A stretch of 64,000 nucleotides of DNA from DASXRA01 sp036558905 (GTDB lineage Bacteria > Actinomycetota > Actinomycetes > Mycobacteriales > Jatrophihabitantaceae). Both the position numbers and the translations under genes were made by a program. This document shows, one piece after another, positions 61,302 through 64,000 of the stretch. The notes beneath the pieces were generated by a model, which saw only the letters and a list, made by a program, of their open reading frames with translations, was not told the DNA's origin and searched no databases. The stretch is from NCBI GenBank assembly GCA_036558905.1, contig DATBER010000083.1, forward strand, positions 30,226 through 94,225, written 5' to 3'. How positions within the stretch are numbered: position 1 is the stretch's first letter; each line of letters begins with the position of its first letter.

Positions 61302-62745
61302 CGGTCTGCTCCCTCCTGATCCAGGTGACCGGGTCGTGGGCGTAGTCGCGCTGATAGTCGCCGGGATAGTTGATGCCGGGCAGGGCCGGGATCCAGTCGT
61401 GCTCGAGGTGGTGGGTGCCGCCGAGGCTGCTGGCCAGCCGCACAACTCGCGGGTGGTCGAGTGCCGTGATGCGGCCCTTGTCGATCAGCCTCACCCACTC
61501 GCCGGTGTCGCGCTGCTTGATCTCGTAGGTGGCGAACAGGTTGTGCACGTGCGGGAAGTGCATCGTCGGCAACTTGTTGCGCTTGGCGTAGTCGAGGAAG
61601 GTCTGGTCCCAGTGCTCGGCGCCGAAGCCGAAGTGGATGACGCCCGCCTGCGCGCGCTCGGGCAGGTTGGTCCACGAGTCGTTGTACTTCCACAGCGTCT
61701 CGATTTGCCGGTAGCTTTTGGGATTCGTGCCGATCGACGCGTCGTTGAAGTAGGCCCAGCCCCGGTACGGGAAGCCCGGGTACTGCGTGTCCCGGTAGCG
61801 CTCGACGACCTCGCGCCACAGGTCGCCGTACCGACCGCCCCCCTCGATCTCGGCGATCATGCCGCTCTCGATCGTGACCTGGATGTGCGGGTAATAACCG
61901 GTGTGGTTGCTGGTGCCGCTGACCACGCCGTTCAGGGTGGGCATCAGCTGCTTGGCCTCGCGCAGGAACGTCTCGACCGGATGGCCGAACCGGATTCCCT
62001 GGATGGTCGAACCGAGGATGTGCCCGGAGATGTAGGCGCCCTTGGCCCACAGCTCGGCCTGCTGCTCGGTGACCTCCCAACCGATGTCGGTGCCCTCCGG
62101 GCTGGTGATGCGCACGGCGGCCGCGTTGCGGAAAGCGTCGACCACCATCAGGTCGACGGTGCGCCAGATCTCGTCGGGCATGCCGTTGGCCCGGCCGATG
62201 AAGTCCTCGTACGTGGAGTACACCCAGTTGTTGCGGATGCGCTTGCCGGCCGCCCGCTTCCAGTGCGACCGGCCGGCCTCGCCGGCGTAGACGCCGGTGT
62301 AGCCGGGGCGGTCGTCGAGGAACCGCTTGAGCGCGGCGGCCGCCACGTTGAACTCGACGCCCTCCTCGATCATCGGCGGCAACCGGTCGGTGATCTCTCG
62401 CCAACCCTCAGCCGCGCTGTATTCCCGCACCTCCATGCCCAGGTCGGTGACGTCGATGCGATCGACCTTCTCGACCCCGATCTCGAGCAGTGCCCGGCGC
62501 AGGGCCTCGAAAACCACCTCGTTCTGGTGCGGGAACGTGACGATGAGCAGTTCGTCGCCGGGCCGGACGTCGCCCAGCGCCGATCTTCCGTACCGCCGTC
62601 GGACGTGGGCCCGCGCGAGCGGCATGAGTTCCTCGATGTCGTCCGTGCGTTCCTGTGTCAGATACCGGGGGAAGCGCGGCGCGGGGTACTCGAATCCGTC
62701 GAGCGGGGCGGGAACTCCAGGGGCGGCCAGTACGGGTGTGCTCAT
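61282..62745 (-). CDS. Peptidase M29/NicX-superfamily-like protein, putative MoxR client
   Basis: 487 residues. I do not recognise the exact family. The end resembles the M29 aminopeptidase and NicX (2,5-dihydroxypyridine dioxygenase) superfamily: an ASIGTNPKSY segment (336-345), GVIHFGFG (368-375) and a histidine-rich HFPHVHN (396-402) in the order seen there. VRPGDELLIVTFPHQN (60-75) matches their N-terminal domain. Conserved-looking E301, H371, H378, H396, H399 and H401 could hold metal. Length exceeds M29 (about 410) and NicX (about 350). ATG at 62745 follows AAGGAG. Confidence 0.6.
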   Translation of the reverse strand: MSTPVLAAPGVPAPLDGFEYPAPRFPRYLTQERTDDIEELMPLARAHVRRRYGRSALGDVRPGDELLIVTFPHQNEVVFEALRRALLEIGVEKVDRIDVTDLGMEVREYSAAEGWREITDRLPPMIEEGVEFNVAAAALKRFLDDRPGYTGVYAGEAGRSHWKRAAGKRIRNNWVYSTYEDFIGRANGMPDEIWRTVDLMVVDAFRNAAAVRITSPEGTDIGWEVTEQQAELWAKGAYISGHILGSTIQGIRFGHPVETFLREAKQLMPTLNGVVSGTSNHTGYYPHIQVTIESGMIAEIEGGGRYGDLWREVVERYRDTQYPGFPYRGWAYFNDASIGTNPKSYRQIETLWKYNDSWTNLPERAQAGVIHFGFGAEHWDQTFLDYAKRNKLPTMHFPHVHNLFATYEIKQRDTGEWVRLIDKGRITALDHPRVVRLASSLGGTHHLEHDWIPALPGINYPGDYQRDYAHDPVTWIRREQTGEFDLG

Positions 62746-62758
62746 CTGTCTCCTTCGG

Positions 62759-63913
62759 TCAGCTGATCGGCGCAACCTCGTCGAGGGGGTCGGTGTCGGG
62801 GGCGTGCGCCTTCGGTGCGGCCAGCGCGCTGGGCATGACGATCGCGCTGTCCGGGTCCGGCTCGAGGAAGACGGCGTCGCCGTGGGTCAGGCCCACCTTC
62901 TCCTGGTAGGCGCGCACCTTGAGCACCTGGTCGTCCAGACGCACGTGGTAGTCCCAGCAGTCACCGTGGTAGATGCTGAACTCGACGTTGCCCGGCCAGG
63001 CGTCGTCGCTGTGCCGGCGGCGGGAGAGCCGGAAGCTCTCGGGGCGCATGAACACGCTGACGCGATCGCCCTGCTGGACGTCACCGCACTTGACGCACAC
63101 CATCGATCGGGTGCCGATCCGCACGGTGGCCCCGGCGCCGTTCACCGACTCGACGACTCCGTCGAGACTGTTGGACACACCCAGGAAGCGCGCGGTGAAC
63201 TCGTCCTGCGGATAGGTGTAGATCTCCTGCGGCAGCCCGCGTTCGATGACGTGACCGCCGTTCATCACGACGACGTCGTCGGACACGGCCAGCGCCTCGT
63301 CCTGGTCGTGCGTGACGAAGACGGTGGTGATGCCCAACCGCTGCTGCACGGCACGGATCTCGTCGCGCATCCGGCCGCGCAGCCCCTTGTCGAGGTTGCT
63401 CAGCGGCTCGTCGAGCAGCAGCACCTTGGGTTCGCGGACCAGCGCTCGGGCCAGCGCCACGCGCTGCTGCTGGCCACCGGACAGCGCCGGCGCCGGCCGG
63501 GTGGCGAAGTCGGCCAGCCCCACGAGTTCGAGCGCCTCCATCGCCTCGGCCCGGGCCACGCTGCGCTTGGGCCGCGGGCGCGCCACCCGCAGCGGGAACA
63601 TGACGTTCTCGATCACGCTCATGTGCGGCCAGATCGCGTACGACTGGAACACGATGCCGATCGGCCGGCGGTGCGGCCCGACGAACACCCGCCGAGCCGG
63701 GTCCGACACGACCTGCCCGCCGATCTCGATCACGCCGTGGTCGGCGCGTTCCAGGCCGGCGATCAGCCGCAGCGTCGTCGTCTTGCCGCACCCGCTGGGC
63801 CCGAGCAGCGTCACCAGTTTGCCCTCGGGGATCTCCAGGTCGATCCCGTCGACGGCGTTCGAGGTGACCGCGCGGCCGGCGTAGCGCTTGGTCAGTCCGG
63901 TCAGCTTGATCAT
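62759..63913 (-). CDS. Fbp-type ABC importer, ATPase (system 3)
   Basis: 384 residues. Walker A GPSGCGKT (38-45), FQSYAIWPHMSV, LSGGQQQRVALARAL, LLLDEPLSNLDKGLR and VTHDQDEAL. The C-terminal regulatory domain has VFMRPESFRL and is followed by an unusual proline-rich tail. The third such ATPase in the window, very like those at 28472 and 37990. It sits between the permease and the M29-like gene. Confidence 0.91.
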   Translation of the reverse strand: MIKLTGLTKRYAGRAVTSNAVDGIDLEIPEGKLVTLLGPSGCGKTTTLRLIAGLERADHGVIEIGGQVVSDPARRVFVGPHRRPIGIVFQSYAIWPHMSVIENVMFPLRVARPRPKRSVARAEAMEALELVGLADFATRPAPALSGGQQQRVALARALVREPKVLLLDEPLSNLDKGLRGRMRDEIRAVQQRLGITTVFVTHDQDEALAVSDDVVVMNGGHVIERGLPQEIYTYPQDEFTARFLGVSNSLDGVVESVNGAGATVRIGTRSMVCVKCGDVQQGDRVSVFMRPESFRLSRRRHSDDAWPGNVEFSIYHGDCWDYHVRLDDQVLKVRAYQEKVGLTHGDAVFLEPDPDSAIVMPSALAAPKAHAPDTDPLDEVAPIS

Positions 63914-63916
63914 TCG

Positions 63917-64000
63917 TCACCCACTCTTGATCCCGACTTTCCTGCTGAGCAGCCGTATCGCTCCGGCCAGGACGCTGAGGAACAGCACCATCGCGACGCC
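63917..64000 (-). CDS. ABC importer permease, C-terminal end (cut by window edge)
   Basis: The last 27 codons of a minus-strand gene running off the window. They code for a hydrophobic helix (VAMVLFLSVLAGAIRLL) and a short basic tail, as at the end of Fbp-type double permeases. It stops three bases before the system 3 ATPase, its likely partner. Confidence 0.6.
   Translation of the reverse strand, partial: GVAMVLFLSVLAGAIRLLSRKVGIKSG

Noticed and set aside
1..64000. tRNA or rRNA genes, CRISPR arrays, insertion sequences, attachment sites and replication origins
   Set aside because: I looked for cloverleaf and rRNA-like sequence, regularly spaced repeats, transposase or integrase motifs and DnaA-box clusters and found nothing I can support.

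Overview
The window comes from the chromosome (or a large replicon) of a G+C-rich actinobacterium. The signs are very high G+C with strong third-position bias, many GTG starts and four-base start/stop overlaps, lipoprotein-anchored solute-binding proteins, a fused pcaL gene of the type known from Streptomyces and Rhodococcus, and IclR, FadR, MarR and PucR type regulators. Coding density is high and no intergenic stretch exceeds 300 bases. I saw no rRNA, tRNA, CRISPR array, transposase or prophage gene. I cannot name a genus. The whole region is catabolic and transport-related.

Layout. 1-1716: the 3' part of a secreted-type GH3 glycosidase. 1720-11630: a divergent sugar-acid locus. To the left run an IlvD-type dehydratase, an SMP-30 lactonase and a DapA-type aldolase. 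To the right run a MalEFGK-type ABC importer, an SDR dehydrogenase and a DgoD-type galactonate dehydratase. Together these could take up a sugar and degrade it without phosphorylation to pyruvate plus an aldehyde. 11685-17503: an IclR regulator divergent from pcaHGBLIJ, the protocatechuate branch of the beta-ketoadipate pathway, which lacks a pcaF thiolase here. 17506-17826: a PucR regulator remnant.

17882-29689 (all minus): a nine-gene operon with an Fbp-type ABC importer, an M28-like peptidase, an SDR, an amidase, a PanE-like reductase and two tandem paralogous alpha/beta hydrolases. 29868-33090 (minus): an orphan EutA-like ATPase, a bicupin protein and a methyltransferase, divergent from a MarR regulator (33315-33815); an MFS exporter follows. 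35398-47777 (minus): a long operon with a second Fbp-type importer (two binding proteins), an ADP-forming acyl-CoA synthetase, an HIBADH-like dehydrogenase, DLH-like and isochorismatase-like hydrolases, an MLE-type enolase-superfamily enzyme, and a thiolase-like/DUF35 pair.

47958-58366: ferredoxin plus ferredoxin reductase, a FadR-type regulator, a class II aldolase-family protein, a small cupin, an exported hydrolase, a 4,5-dihydroxyphthalate-decarboxylase-like protein, a bicupin, and a TPP enzyme with a binding protein. 58450-64000 (minus): a third Fbp-type importer (permease cut by the window edge), a peptidase M29/NicX-like protein, and a MoxR AAA+ ATPase/VWA pair of the NorQ-NorD/CbbQ-CbbO kind.

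The two most interesting signals follow. First, a family of related inverted repeats (TGGT-N3-ACCA) sits in most promoters between about 47.9 and 58.4 kb and again at 29.7 kb, around a FadR-type regulator gene. They look like one regulon that ties these scattered operons together. Second, the M29-like/MoxR/VWA cassette looks like a metalloenzyme with its own dedicated ATPase activator, coupled to an importer and a TPP enzyme.
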